Both the position numbers and the translations under genes were made by a program. From Bacillus sp. DNRA2 (GTDB lineage: Bacteria; Bacillota; Bacilli; Bacillales; Cytobacillaceae): DNA of 64,000 nt. Within the stretch, counting starts at the first letter, position 1. Each line of letters begins with the position of its first letter. Positions 26,064 to 34,330 of the stretch are shown here, piece after piece. The DNA lies in assembly GCF_012843265.1 (NCBI RefSeq), contig NZ_JABAIT010000001.1:434001-498000 (forward strand). The letters are read 5' to 3'. Below the pieces are notes generated by a model. That model was not told where the DNA came from, did no database searches, and saw only the letters and a program-made list of their open reading frames with translations.

Positions 26064-26618
26064 ATGCAAATTCCTCAAATTCAATTACAGCAAACCTATG
26101 CTAAAATAGGAATTAGAATCATAAAGCCGGTCCAAGAGATCGAGCAGCCAGCTGCACAAATGACGATCAAACAGGAGCCTGCGAAAATGGTCATCGACCG
26201 CAAACAGGGAATGCTCGAAATTGATCAGGAACAGGCGCGGTATGAGCTTAATTTGAAAAGTCCAAGCGCCTTGTCAGAAGATTTCGCTGAGTATGGTCGA
26301 CAAGAAGCATTACAAGCCATTGCCGAAATTGCCGAAAAGGGAAATCGCATGGCTGCTATCAAAAATAAAGGCGATGCGATTGTTCAAATGGCAACTGAAA
26401 ATTCCATCAAGCCACCGCCAGATTTTAATATTGCCTTTATCCCAAGTTACGGCTCGGTTAAATTGGAATATACACCAACGGAAATGCAAATCAATTGGAT
26501 GAGCGGTGGAACAGAAGTAAACATTGTCCCACAAAAGCCTATCCTCAATTACCAGCCTGGCAAAACTGAAGTATATATGAGCCAGTGGCCTGAACTGAAA
26601 ATTGATGTGTTAGGATAG
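26064..26618 (+). CDS. DUF6470 (YviE-like) flagellar-locus protein
   Basis: Soluble protein of 184 aa without a signal peptide. It begins MQIPQIQLQQTYAKIGI, the pattern of DUF6470/YviE proteins encoded with flgK-flgL in Bacillus. It has a beta-rich first half, a helical middle (about 75-110, EALQAIAEIAEKGNRMA) and a C-terminus rich in short strands with proline-glycine turns. In B. subtilis yviE follows flgL; here it precedes flgM. Driven by a sigma-D promoter, so it is a late flagellar gene. Molecular role unknown. Confidence 0.82.
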   Translation: MQIPQIQLQQTYAKIGIRIIKPVQEIEQPAAQMTIKQEPAKMVIDRKQGMLEIDQEQARYELNLKSPSALSEDFAEYGRQEALQAIAEIAEKGNRMAAIKNKGDAIVQMATENSIKPPPDFNIAFIPSYGSVKLEYTPTEMQINWMSGGTEVNIVPQKPILNYQPGKTEVYMSQWPELKIDVLG

Positions 26619-26643
26619 TTTCGATTTTTTCTCATAAATTCAT

Positions 26644-26670
26644 TAAACTTTCGTTAGAGATTGCCGATAA
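26644..26670 (+). promoter_or_regulatory. Sigma-D promoter of flgM-flgN-flgK-flgL
   Basis: TAAA (26644-26647), exactly 15 bp, then GCCGATAA (26663-26670): a near-perfect sigma-D promoter. FlgM is the anti-sigma factor of sigma-D, so this makes a feedback loop. Confidence 0.85.
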
Positions 26671-26698
26671 AATAAAAAAAGACAGGAGGCGACTTGTT

Positions 26699-26974
26699 AT
26701 GAGAATTGATAATATGAAATATGGTATGTATTCATACCAAAATCAACAGAAAAATTCTGTGACAAGAGAAGCAACAAAAAAGTCACCTTCTTCAGCGGAT
26801 ATCAGCATATCTTCGGCCGGACGAGAAATTTCACAAGCAAAAATGACCGAACAAGCAGAGCATAAAGCGCGTGTTCAAGAATTGAAGCAACTGATTGCAG
26901 ATGGCAATTACAAGGTGGATAGCAGTAAGGTTGCAGAAAAGCTTATCAGCTTTTGGAGTTCTGATTCCAAATAG
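26699..26974 (+). CDS. flgM: Anti-sigma-D factor FlgM
   Basis: A 91-aa protein with a disordered N-terminus and a C-terminal sigma-binding helical region (ARVQELKQLIADGNYKVDSSKVAEKLI), typical of FlgM. It holds sigma-D inactive until the hook is complete; in Bacillus release is coupled to hook completion. AGGAGG ribosome site. First gene of flgM-flgN-flgK-flgL, which lies far from sigD (49.6 kb). Confidence 0.93.
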   Translation: MRIDNMKYGMYSYQNQQKNSVTREATKKSPSSADISISSAGREISQAKMTEQAEHKARVQELKQLIADGNYKVDSSKVAEKLISFWSSDSK

Positions 26975-26985
26975 GAGAAGTGAAC

Positions 26986-27471
26986 ATGAATTCTTTAAAA
27001 AAACTCATTGATATACTAGATTCAATGGTTGATGCCCATAAACATTTACTAGAGCTTACCCAAGAGAAACGGGCGATTTTGATTGGCGGAGATCTGCAAA
27101 ATCTCATGCAAATCACCCATCGTGAGAATTCGATTGCTTCGGAAATTGAAAAGTTAGAAATTCAAAGAAAACAATTTGTCGAGGAGTACCTAACAACGAA
27201 AGGTTATACAGGTACTTCTTTTACGCTTGAGGAAATCATTAAACGACTTAATGAAGCCAGTATTGAAGCTACACTAACGACAATCGGCAAGCAACTTCGC
27301 TCAATCGTTCAAGAAATTTCCACTGTCAATAAAGGGAATCAACAATTGATAGAAACGTCGCTTGCCTTTCTTCAATACTCAATTAATTTACTAGTGCCGA
27401 AAGATGCCCCAGTCGGGTATGGCCCGAAAGCAAAAAACAAGTATGCTAGCTTACTTGATGCGAAGGTATAA
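26986..27471 (+). CDS. flgN: Flagellar export chaperone FlgN
   Basis: All-helical protein of about 161 aa of the FlgN family; it keeps the hook-filament junction proteins FlgK and FlgL soluble before export. Heptad-like helices and the segment LTQEKRAILIGGDLQNLMQI are typical. The start is ATG 26986, 8 bases after AGGAG; the upstream GTG at 26980 is too close to that site. The flgM stop codon lies within the ribosome site. It is directly followed by its clients flgK and flgL. Confidence 0.9.
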   Translation: MNSLKKLIDILDSMVDAHKHLLELTQEKRAILIGGDLQNLMQITHRENSIASEIEKLEIQRKQFVEEYLTTKGYTGTSFTLEEIIKRLNEASIEATLTTIGKQLRSIVQEISTVNKGNQQLIETSLAFLQYSINLLVPKDAPVGYGPKAKNKYASLLDAKV

Positions 27472-27506
27472 CTTCATTTAATAGGTTTTGAAACGGAGGA
27501 AATGTT

Positions 27507-28964
27507 ATGGCTTCAAGTTTCCACGGTCTTGAGGTAGGAAAACGTGCTTTGTTTGCTCAGCAGACAGCACTTTCAACAACCGGACACAATATCGCCAATG
27601 CCAATTCAGCTGGATATACAAGACAAAGAGCGGAAATGCGGGCCAGCAGTGCCATGAGCGTTTCAGCAGGAATCTATTCATTCCAAATCGGTACTGGTGT
27701 GGAAATCAGTAAAATGCAGCGGATGCGTGAGGATTACTTAGATGTTCAAATCCGTTCAGAAAATAAAAATTTAGGTTACTGGGAAGCTAAAAGTGATTCC
27801 CTATCAAAAATAGAAGAAATCTTAAACGAGCCGTCTGATGAGGGTATAGCCTATGTCATGAATGAATTTTGGAAGGGCTGGCAGGAATTAGCTAAGGACC
27901 CTGACAGTGCGGCAGCCCGGGCTGTTGTACGGCAACGAGGAGTGGCTGTCACCGAATCATTCAAGTCCATCATGGATTCGCTTGACCAGATGCAAACCGA
28001 CCTCAAGCATGTCATCAACACCAAAACGGAAGAGGTAAACTCGTTGGCAACACAGATTGCTAATTTAAATGATCAAATCGGTCGACTAGTTGCCAACAAC
28101 TATGATCCGAATGATTTGTACGATCAGCGAGATTTATTGGTTGATCTGCTTTCAAAAGTTGTCGATGTCAAAGTAACAAATTCCGTTCATGGTAAGGTGG
28201 ACATTTCCGTTGGTGGTGAATTGCTAGTCGAAGGAAATACTGCCAAGGAATTAACGTTTGAATATGATTCAACTTCCGGCTTAGTTGATCCAAATACGAT
28301 CTCAATTGGTGATAAGAAAATAACCTTGGTATCCGGAGAATTATTAGGGAGATTTGAAGCTTACGGTTTGGTTAACGGGGGTAGCGAATCAACAGTTCCG
28401 TATATTAAAGGTAAAATAAATGACTACGCCATGACTATTGTTAAAGCCATTAATGATGCACACATGGAAGGTGAAAACCTAGATAATATCAATAATGGCA
28501 CAACCACAAAGTACACGTTTTTCACTGGAACATCAGCTCAAGATTTAGATGTTAATCAGAAGATTTTGGACTCGCTGGATTACATTGCAGCAGCTCAAAA
28601 GGATCCACTTACAGGAATTGCTTCAACCGGAAACGGTGATAACGCTAAGGTGATTGCTGACTTGTTATTAACAAAAAATCTCGATTTTTCCGGTACGACC
28701 TCAACTGTGAATGATTTCTATCGCAATGTTATTGGACAGCTTGGCATCGATTCACAGGAAGCAGCACGTATGCGTGAAAATTCACAGGGGATTGTTGAGC
28801 AGGTCGAAAATCGGCGCCAATCAATATCGGGTGTCTCATTAGATGAAGAAATGACCAATATGATTAAGTTTCAACAAGCATACAATGCTGCAGCCCGAAT
28901 GGTTTCGGTGATGGATGAATGTCTTGATAAAGTCATCAACGGCATGGGCAGGGTTGGATTGTAA
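27507..28964 (+). CDS. flgK: Flagellar hook-associated protein 1, FlgK
   Basis: Hook-filament junction protein of 485 aa exported through the flagellar type III system. The N-terminal rod/hook motif is present (ALSTTGHNIANANSAGYTRQ), with a central variable domain and the C-terminal coiled coil (GVSLDEEMTNMIKFQQAYNAAARM). No signal peptide, as expected. AGGAGG-like site before the ATG. Confidence 0.97.
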   Translation: MASSFHGLEVGKRALFAQQTALSTTGHNIANANSAGYTRQRAEMRASSAMSVSAGIYSFQIGTGVEISKMQRMREDYLDVQIRSENKNLGYWEAKSDSLSKIEEILNEPSDEGIAYVMNEFWKGWQELAKDPDSAAARAVVRQRGVAVTESFKSIMDSLDQMQTDLKHVINTKTEEVNSLATQIANLNDQIGRLVANNYDPNDLYDQRDLLVDLLSKVVDVKVTNSVHGKVDISVGGELLVEGNTAKELTFEYDSTSGLVDPNTISIGDKKITLVSGELLGRFEAYGLVNGGSESTVPYIKGKINDYAMTIVKAINDAHMEGENLDNINNGTTTKYTFFTGTSAQDLDVNQKILDSLDYIAAAQKDPLTGIASTGNGDNAKVIADLLLTKNLDFSGTTSTVNDFYRNVIGQLGIDSQEAARMRENSQGIVEQVENRRQSISGVSLDEEMTNMIKFQQAYNAAARMVSVMDECLDKVINGMGRVGL

Positions 28965-28981
28965 AGGGGGATTGAAAGCCA

Positions 28982-29887
28982 ATGCGAGTAACACAAAATA
29001 TGTTAAACCAAAATTTGCTGGCGAACTTACAACGAAGTAATACAGCAATGGGAAAATATATGAATCAATTATCGACTGGAAAAAAAATCAATCTTCCATC
29101 TGATAATCCAGTTACAGCAGTTAGAAGTATGTATTACCGTTCGTCCTTAAACGAAGTCGATCAATTTAAACGCAATCTTGAAGACGGCCTTTCGTGGATG
29201 TCGACAACAGATGAAGCATTGGACCAGCTAACCAGTGTGATGCAGCGGGCTCGCGAGCTGACTGTTCAGGGGTTAAGCGATACGAACGATGCTAGTGCAA
29301 GGCAAGCAATTGCTGAAGAGATTAATCAGTTAAAGGAACATCTCGGAGAAATTGCAAATTCGCAAATTGCTGGAAGATATGTGTTTGCTGGAACTGATGT
29401 AAAGTCTCCGCCATTTCGGGCTGATGAGGCTGTACCTGGGTCAGTAAAGGAATTCAGAAATTCAAACAACGAAACGCTTGAGCTGCAGGTAGGACAAACC
29501 AACCATATTCAAATAAACGTCCTAGGCACAAATGTCTTTAATAACGATGGTGACGGTGGAGTTTTCAAAGTGTTGGAGAATGTCGTAAACTATTTTAATT
29601 CCCCTGACAGCACAAGTGAGACAGATTTCCTCGATAAATTGGATGGGCAAATCGATAATATTTTAAAGGAACGGTCAGAGTTGGGGGCGAGAATGAATCG
29701 TCTGGAGCTAAGTACTTCAAAAGTGGATGCGCTTGAGGTGTCGACGACAAGATTATTGTCACAAGAAGAAGATGCTGATATTTCTAAGGTTATTATCGAT
29801 TTAAAATCGCAAGAAAATGCCCATAATGCAGCTTTATCAGCTGGAGCTCGGATTATCCAACCTACTTTAGTAGACTTTTTAAGATAA
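28982..29887 (+). CDS. flgL: Flagellar hook-associated protein 3, FlgL
   Basis: Flagellin-like junction protein of 301 aa. The N-terminal helix MRVTQNMLNQNLLANLQRSN and the helix STGKKINLPSDNPVTAVRSM match FlgL, and the C-terminal helix (IIDLKSQENAHNAALSAGAR) completes the coiled coil. It lies 17 bases after flgK and ends the operon before a terminator. Confidence 0.97.
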   Translation: MRVTQNMLNQNLLANLQRSNTAMGKYMNQLSTGKKINLPSDNPVTAVRSMYYRSSLNEVDQFKRNLEDGLSWMSTTDEALDQLTSVMQRARELTVQGLSDTNDASARQAIAEEINQLKEHLGEIANSQIAGRYVFAGTDVKSPPFRADEAVPGSVKEFRNSNNETLELQVGQTNHIQINVLGTNVFNNDGDGGVFKVLENVVNYFNSPDSTSETDFLDKLDGQIDNILKERSELGARMNRLELSTSKVDALEVSTTRLLSQEEDADISKVIIDLKSQENAHNAALSAGARIIQPTLVDFLR

Positions 29888-29896
29888 ATCTATCGT

Positions 29897-29941
29897 GCTG
29901 ACTCAATTAGTGTTATCATCCTATTGAGTTAGCCTTTTTAT
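29897..29941 (+). terminator. Terminator after flgL
   Basis: GCTGACTCAAT (29897-29907) pairs with ATTGAGTTAGC (29923-29933), 10 of 11 positions, followed by CTTTTTA. Confidence 0.8.
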
Positions 29942-30027
29942 TATCTTATTCCTGACATTTTTTACTTGAACGTGAAATTATTTCCTAATTCTTTTACGAA
30001 CAAAAAACTTATACTGAAGGTGTTAGA

Positions 30028-30654
30028 ATGTTTCCAAAGGTAAACCAACAAATTCTTATCGATATTGTACAAAAAGGGGTTTCCTATCGGACTATTATTG
30101 CCGAGTATCAAGATGATGAAATATTAATAGGAATTCCAATGTCCGATATGGTCGGCGTTTTGCCGAATGGGACAGAAATTGATGTTACATTTAAATCCGG
30201 AGAAAATCTTTTTAGATTTACATCGGAAATTATCGGGAAAAAGTTGGACAGAATCCCGTTGTATCGCATACATAAGCCAAGTGAAAAAAAGATTTATCGT
30301 ATCCAACGCCGCGAAAATTTCCGAGTTAATCTCCATTTAAAACTATTCTTATTAGAAAATGAATATACAACCGTAAATGTCAGTGCAGGTGGACTGTTAT
30401 TTTCAACACATGGAAAAATTGGCCTTCACGAAGGTCAGATTGTATCTGGTCAAGTCGTGGTTCCGAATATCCAAAATCATGAGTTTGAATTAGTTCCATT
30501 TGAAGGCGAAATTAGACGGATATATCCGTCAGAAGATAAACAATACACATTTGCTGCGTTACAATTCACCGAAATCGATCCAAAAAATCAAACCCTTATT
30601 ATTCAATCATGCTTTGAACAACAGAGAAAGCTTAGACTAAGAACAAATACTTAA
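30028..30654 (+). CDS. motI: PilZ-domain flagellar brake protein (YcgR/MotI-like)
   Basis: A 208-aa protein with an N-terminal YcgR-type domain (about 1-90) and a C-terminal PilZ domain that binds cyclic di-GMP: RRENFRVN (arginine switch, about 94-101) and NVSAGGLLF (about 116-124). The same architecture is that of YpfA/MotI in B. subtilis, which disengages MotA from the rotor when c-di-GMP is high. In B. subtilis ypfA lies outside the flagellar locus; here it is inside. The lengths agree (208 versus about 217 aa). Confidence 0.88.
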   Translation: MFPKVNQQILIDIVQKGVSYRTIIAEYQDDEILIGIPMSDMVGVLPNGTEIDVTFKSGENLFRFTSEIIGKKLDRIPLYRIHKPSEKKIYRIQRRENFRVNLHLKLFLLENEYTTVNVSAGGLLFSTHGKIGLHEGQIVSGQVVVPNIQNHEFELVPFEGEIRRIYPSEDKQYTFAALQFTEIDPKNQTLIIQSCFEQQRKLRLRTNT

Positions 30655-30680
30655 GCAATAATGGGAAAAAATAGCGCGCT

Positions 30681-30742
30681 AAAACAAGCAAATCCAATCA
30701 AATGGAATAACATTTGATGATGGATTTGCTTGTTTTATTTTG
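30681..30742 (+). terminator. Strong terminator after motI
   Basis: AAAACAAGCAAATCCA (30681-30696) pairs with TGGATTTGCTTGTTTT (30721-30736); inner ATCAAATG/CATTTGAT extends the stem. The T-rich TTATTTTG follows. The remaining bases to 30977 hold an AT-rich promoter region without a defensible sigma-D site. Confidence 0.9.
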
Positions 30743-30977
30743 TTTGAAAATGTATTTGACTAGACTGATATAAAGATTTTGATGAGAAATATTTATTGTT
30801 CATACAAAATTTGCATTTTTATGATAAAATTGTGATATAAGTCACACCTAAACCATTACTACTTGTTTCTTTTAACATAATTATTGTTGTTGGTTGATGG
30901 ATTTTGATGGAAATCAAAAGCGATGGTCAAAAAATTTGGTTTGTAATCGAATCATATGGTTACAAGGAGGAGTCATT

Positions 30978-31895
30978 GTGAGTTTGAAAACAGCAATCTT
31001 TCAGATGAAGCAAGCATTAATGGATCGTGAGTTAGACGGGATGGAGCAAGTAGTTCGTGAGCTAGAAGCAACCAATGGCTTGCAGACGGGTGCTTTAACG
31101 TCTTATTATCAGCAATTGTTGATGGTGAAAAAAAATAGTGTTGAGCTGGCCAATCAAACAAATGATGAGGTCAAAAAAATCAACCGAAAATGGACCAAAC
31201 AGGAAATGGAGTTTATGTTTCAATACATTAAAGCTCGGCAGGACGAAGGAGCTTTAAATATTACTGAGATATTAGAAGAAATCGCCCAACTTTTAAACCG
31301 CGGCTACCAGTCCGTGAATTATAAATATTATACAATCGTCAAAAACAATGCTAAGAAGCAAAATCTCAAACCGACACAAACAGCCATCAAATTCGCAACC
31401 ATTGCAGATGATATTGTCCCGGTTGTTGCGACAGAATTTATCACTCGCCAAGAAGCGAACTTGAATACGGAAGTATATTCTGCCTCATCGTCACAGGCCG
31501 ATGGTTTGCTTGATATTTTATCTGGATTAATTACCAATATTGGGCAACTGCCAGGTATGAACCTCAATCATTTGCTCAAAAGTTTGTTTGAGTTGACGAA
31601 TTTAGCTTTACAGAATCAAGCTGCTGTTCAGCAAATAAACAATATCGAGTTGGAAATGAATCAAGAGAGACAAATGCTGCAGGATAGGCTGAATAAAGCA
31701 GAAAAACAGTTAGCGCGGGAAAAAGAGCGTAATCAGAAATTAACAGATTCTTTGTCATTATTAGCAAATGAGATCGAGGCATTTAACAACATGACCGATG
31801 CTGCAAAGATTCAAAACTTAAAAGCCTTCAATCAGAGACTTAATCGCTTGATTCATAAAGATGAACAACAACAACAAATCAGCCAACTAATCTAA
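30978..31895 (+). CDS. Myb/RsfA-like DNA-binding protein with C-terminal coiled coil
   Basis: Protein of about 305 aa. Residues about 61-115 (RKWTKQEMEFMFQYIKARQ through SVNYKYYTIVK) look like the Myb/SANT-type helix-turn-helix of the RsfA/YlbO family of Bacillus: Trp at the start, a long helix, then the Ser-x-Asn-Tyr-x-Tyr recognition helix. A hydrophobic stretch (LDILSGLITNIGQLPGMNLN) and a long coiled coil (about 225-300) follow. The start is GTG 30978 with AAGGAGG 7 bases upstream; the frame extends further but without a site. Its place between motI and fliS suggests a motility-linked regulator, but the function is unknown. Confidence 0.72.
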   Translation: MSLKTAIFQMKQALMDRELDGMEQVVRELEATNGLQTGALTSYYQQLLMVKKNSVELANQTNDEVKKINRKWTKQEMEFMFQYIKARQDEGALNITEILEEIAQLLNRGYQSVNYKYYTIVKNNAKKQNLKPTQTAIKFATIADDIVPVVATEFITRQEANLNTEVYSASSSQADGLLDILSGLITNIGQLPGMNLNHLLKSLFELTNLALQNQAAVQQINNIELEMNQERQMLQDRLNKAEKQLAREKERNQKLTDSLSLLANEIEAFNNMTDAAKIQNLKAFNQRLNRLIHKDEQQQQISQLI

Positions 31896-31914
31896 GAAAG
31901 GTATTATTCTAACC

Positions 31915-31941
31915 TAAACTTTACGTAGCTCCATCCGATAA
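31915..31941 (+). promoter_or_regulatory. Sigma-D promoter of fliS-fliT
   Basis: TAAA (31915-31918), exactly 15 bp, then TCCGATAA (31934-31941); one mismatch to GCCGATAA. It starts 20 bases after the Myb-like gene's stop codon. Confidence 0.75.
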
Positions 31942-31993
31942 TTACGATATAGTTCGGTTTACTTTTGTATCTGAAAGGAGCATTTACTAGAAC

Positions 31994-32374
31994 ATGGTTA
32001 CCAATAATCCTTATCAAACATATCAACGACAAGCTGTTACAACCTCTCGTCCAGAAGAACTAACGCTTATGTTATATCAAGGTTTAGTGAAATTTATCAG
32101 ATTGGCGAAAATTGATTTAGAAAATAATAATATTGAAGGAAGTCACAAGCATAATCTCCGGGCTCAAGACATTATTACGGAGCTGATGGTGACGCTAAAA
32201 ACTGGTTACGAAATCTCTGAATCACTTCTTTCAATGTATGATTTCATGAAGTCGCGTTTGATAGAAGCAAACTTAACAAAAAAGGTTGAGCTATTAGTGG
32301 AAGTGGAAGGCTTTGCGGTAGAGTTGCTCGAAACTTGGTCAGAAGCAATTAAGCTCAACAAAACAAAGTTGTAG
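31994..32374 (+). CDS. fliS: Flagellin export chaperone FliS
   Basis: A 126-aa helical chaperone that binds the C-terminus of flagellin. It has the family start (NPYQTYQRQAVTTSRPEELTLMLYQGL) with the conserved PEEL..MLY..L core. FliD, which usually precedes fliS, is absent here. Transcribed from the sigma-D promoter at 31915. Confidence 0.95.
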   Translation: MVTNNPYQTYQRQAVTTSRPEELTLMLYQGLVKFIRLAKIDLENNNIEGSHKHNLRAQDIITELMVTLKTGYEISESLLSMYDFMKSRLIEANLTKKVELLVEVEGFAVELLETWSEAIKLNKTKL

Positions 32375-32379
32375 GATTA

Positions 32380-32727
32380 ATGATCATGGTAAAATTAATC
32401 GACAAGCTTTACAACCTAACGTTGACAATGAAGCAAGCTCTTGAGTCAGAACAATACCAGGAACTCGATGAACTTCTGGATGAGCGTAACAGCTTAATGG
32501 CAGAAATAGACCGAGCAAAAGGTGAGGGTCATCAATATTCAGAGCAAGAATTGTCGTTGCTCGAGGAGATTAAGGCTATTGACAATCATGTCGCTCGCCA
32601 ATTAACAAAAGCTCTTGCTGTTACCGAAGGCTTAATCAATCAACAAAAAATCAACAAACAGGTTTCGAAAAAGTTCCAACCATATAGCAAACAAACTAGC
32701 GGAGTATTTTTTGATAAAAAGAAGTAA
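32380..32727 (+). CDS. fliT: FliT-like flagellar chaperone
   Basis: Helical protein of about 115 aa following fliS by 5 bases, the usual fliS-fliT pairing. It has the FliT-like pattern of a long amphipathic helical pair (QELDELLDERNSLMAEIDRA) and a basic C-terminus. FliT holds FliD before export; the assignment rests on position and helical character rather than strong motifs. The start could also be ATG 32386. Confidence 0.78.
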   Translation: MIMVKLIDKLYNLTLTMKQALESEQYQELDELLDERNSLMAEIDRAKGEGHQYSEQELSLLEEIKAIDNHVARQLTKALAVTEGLINQQKINKQVSKKFQPYSKQTSGVFFDKKK

Positions 32728-32735
32728 CATCAATC

Positions 32736-32786
32736 ATCCGCCTGTTATATCTACAGACATGCTCGCTTAAGGCGGGTATTTTTTTT
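32736..32786 (+). terminator. Terminator after fliT
   Basis: ATCCGCCT (32736-32743) pairs with AGGCGGGT (32770-32777) across a 26-base loop, followed by eight T residues. Confidence 0.7.
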
Positions 32787-33021
32787 GCCCAAAAATTGGA
32801 TTGTGCAGCTGCTTCCTGTGCGAGCATCCTTTTGGGCAATTGCGATTTCGTTACAATTTCGTAACAATTATTTTGGAATAATTATCACTCTATCAATTAT
32901 AATATAATCTGTTATCATTCTAGTTGAAAGTAAATCTCAAAGTTCAAATTTCAAGATAAATTTACCAGCAATATTACGGTTACACTCTTTAGTTTTAGTG
33001 GGTATAGAGGGGAAGAGTGTT

Positions 33022-33363
33022 ATGAATAAGCAAGGTTTAACGAACAAGCACAAGCTCGGACAACTATTTGACTTTAGTGAATTTAAGAAAAACAAACCAT
33101 TCTTTACCAAACCGATGAGTATTACGGTTGGACAAGATAGTCAAATTGAAACTTATTTTCTGCTGAAAAATATTGTTTACAAGGGCAAGCAAATCTTAGC
33201 CCTAAGAAATGAACAGGAACCCTGCACTATTTTACTGGCAGAAGGGAAAATTGATAACGGAAAACTTCAATGCTTAATAAAGCTTCCAGAAGATTCGTTA
33301 AGTGAAATTACTGCCTTATTTGAAGGAAATACGATAAACACAATGATAGTTGACAACAATTAG
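33022..33363 (+). CDS. Hypothetical protein in the flagellar region (weakly DUF1292-like)
   Basis: A 113-aa soluble protein, no signal peptide or membrane helix. The middle, TYFLLKNIVYKGKQILALRN..CTILLAEG.., loosely resembles the beta-strand pattern of DUF1292 (YrzB-type) proteins, but I would not assign it. GAGGGGAAG precedes ATG 33022; the track-length frame begins 8 codons earlier without a site. It stands between the fliT terminator and the FlgJ-like hydrolase. Function unknown. Confidence 0.55.
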   Translation: MNKQGLTNKHKLGQLFDFSEFKKNKPFFTKPMSITVGQDSQIETYFLLKNIVYKGKQILALRNEQEPCTILLAEGKIDNGKLQCLIKLPEDSLSEITALFEGNTINTMIVDNN

Positions 33364-33460
33364 CCTTGTAACAGTGCGTGGAACACGAGATGTAATGACG
33401 TGGTACACGCATTTTTTAATCCATAAAATATAAGCGGAATTTCCAATTGGAGTGATTTGT

Positions 33461-34141
33461 GTGATCATTGGTGACGATATGCTAACCAAAATTATGTTAA
33501 CCAATACGATAACGAGAAACGAGAAACTTCGTACACAAATGTCTGAAAATGCAGAGTTTAGTAAGCTTTTTTCCAATGTACTTTCTCAACTGCTTGACCA
33601 ACAAAACGCACAAGAAAGCGTTAGCACGTTACAGATGCCATTCACTAGTACTCATTTGACTCCAGCGCCAACAGAAAATATCTCTGAACTGCTCAATGGG
33701 TTAGTTGATCAAAATACTGCAAATTCTAAAGAGATGGAATTCGTTACAACAGGACAACTTGATCAAGCTCTTAGCGGCAAACTCGCTGGCATGGGTGCGA
33801 TTTTTGTTGCGGCGGGGCAAAAATATGATGTAGATCCTGCCCTTTTAGCGGCAATTGCCCAGCACGAAACAGGTAACGGTAAATCTCGTGCGGCAAATGA
33901 AAAAAATAATATTGCCGGAATGATGGGGAAAAACGGCTTAAAATCTTATGCCACAGTCGAAGACAGTATTATGGATATGGCACGAAATTTAAGTGAGAAC
34001 TATTTAGGCAAAGGCTTGACGACCATTGCAAAAATCGGTGCCAAATACGCACCAATAGGCGTAACAAATGACCCAACTGGTTTAAATAACTACTGGGTTA
34101 AAGGGGTATCAAAATATTACGACCAATTAAATATGGCCTAA
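33461..34141 (+). CDS. FlgJ-like glucosaminidase/lysozyme-fold peptidoglycan hydrolase
   Basis: About 226 aa. The C-terminal half (about 120-225) is a glucosaminidase/lysozyme-like domain with the catalytic-type glutamate in QHETGNGKS, followed by NNIAGMMG. The N-terminal 110 residues are polar, low-complexity and have no signal peptide or membrane helix. Combined with its position just before flgB, this suggests export by the flagellar type III system and opening of peptidoglycan for the rod, as the muramidase half of proteobacterial FlgJ does. GTG 33461 has GGAG at 8 bases and is preferred to GTG 33452. Confidence 0.78.
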   Translation: MIIGDDMLTKIMLTNTITRNEKLRTQMSENAEFSKLFSNVLSQLLDQQNAQESVSTLQMPFTSTHLTPAPTENISELLNGLVDQNTANSKEMEFVTTGQLDQALSGKLAGMGAIFVAAGQKYDVDPALLAAIAQHETGNGKSRAANEKNNIAGMMGKNGLKSYATVEDSIMDMARNLSENYLGKGLTTIAKIGAKYAPIGVTNDPTGLNNYWVKGVSKYYDQLNMA

Positions 34142-34330
34142 ATCATATCATTAGTTTTTGATTGTATAAGGAAAATTTTGATAGGGATTCCATTAAATAA
34201 TTAGTAATATAGCCAGATTATAAAAAATGTCATAGTTAAAACACATACATTTATAGTATATTGATGATAATGTGATAAATTTCATCAAAATAACTAAAAA
34301 ACTGACAAACAATTAAAGGTGGAGATGATT

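Noticed and set aside
34194-34219. Possible sigma-D promoter before flgB (TAAA..GCCAGATT)
   Set aside because: Spacer is 14 bp and the -10 has an inserted A; not a defensible match.
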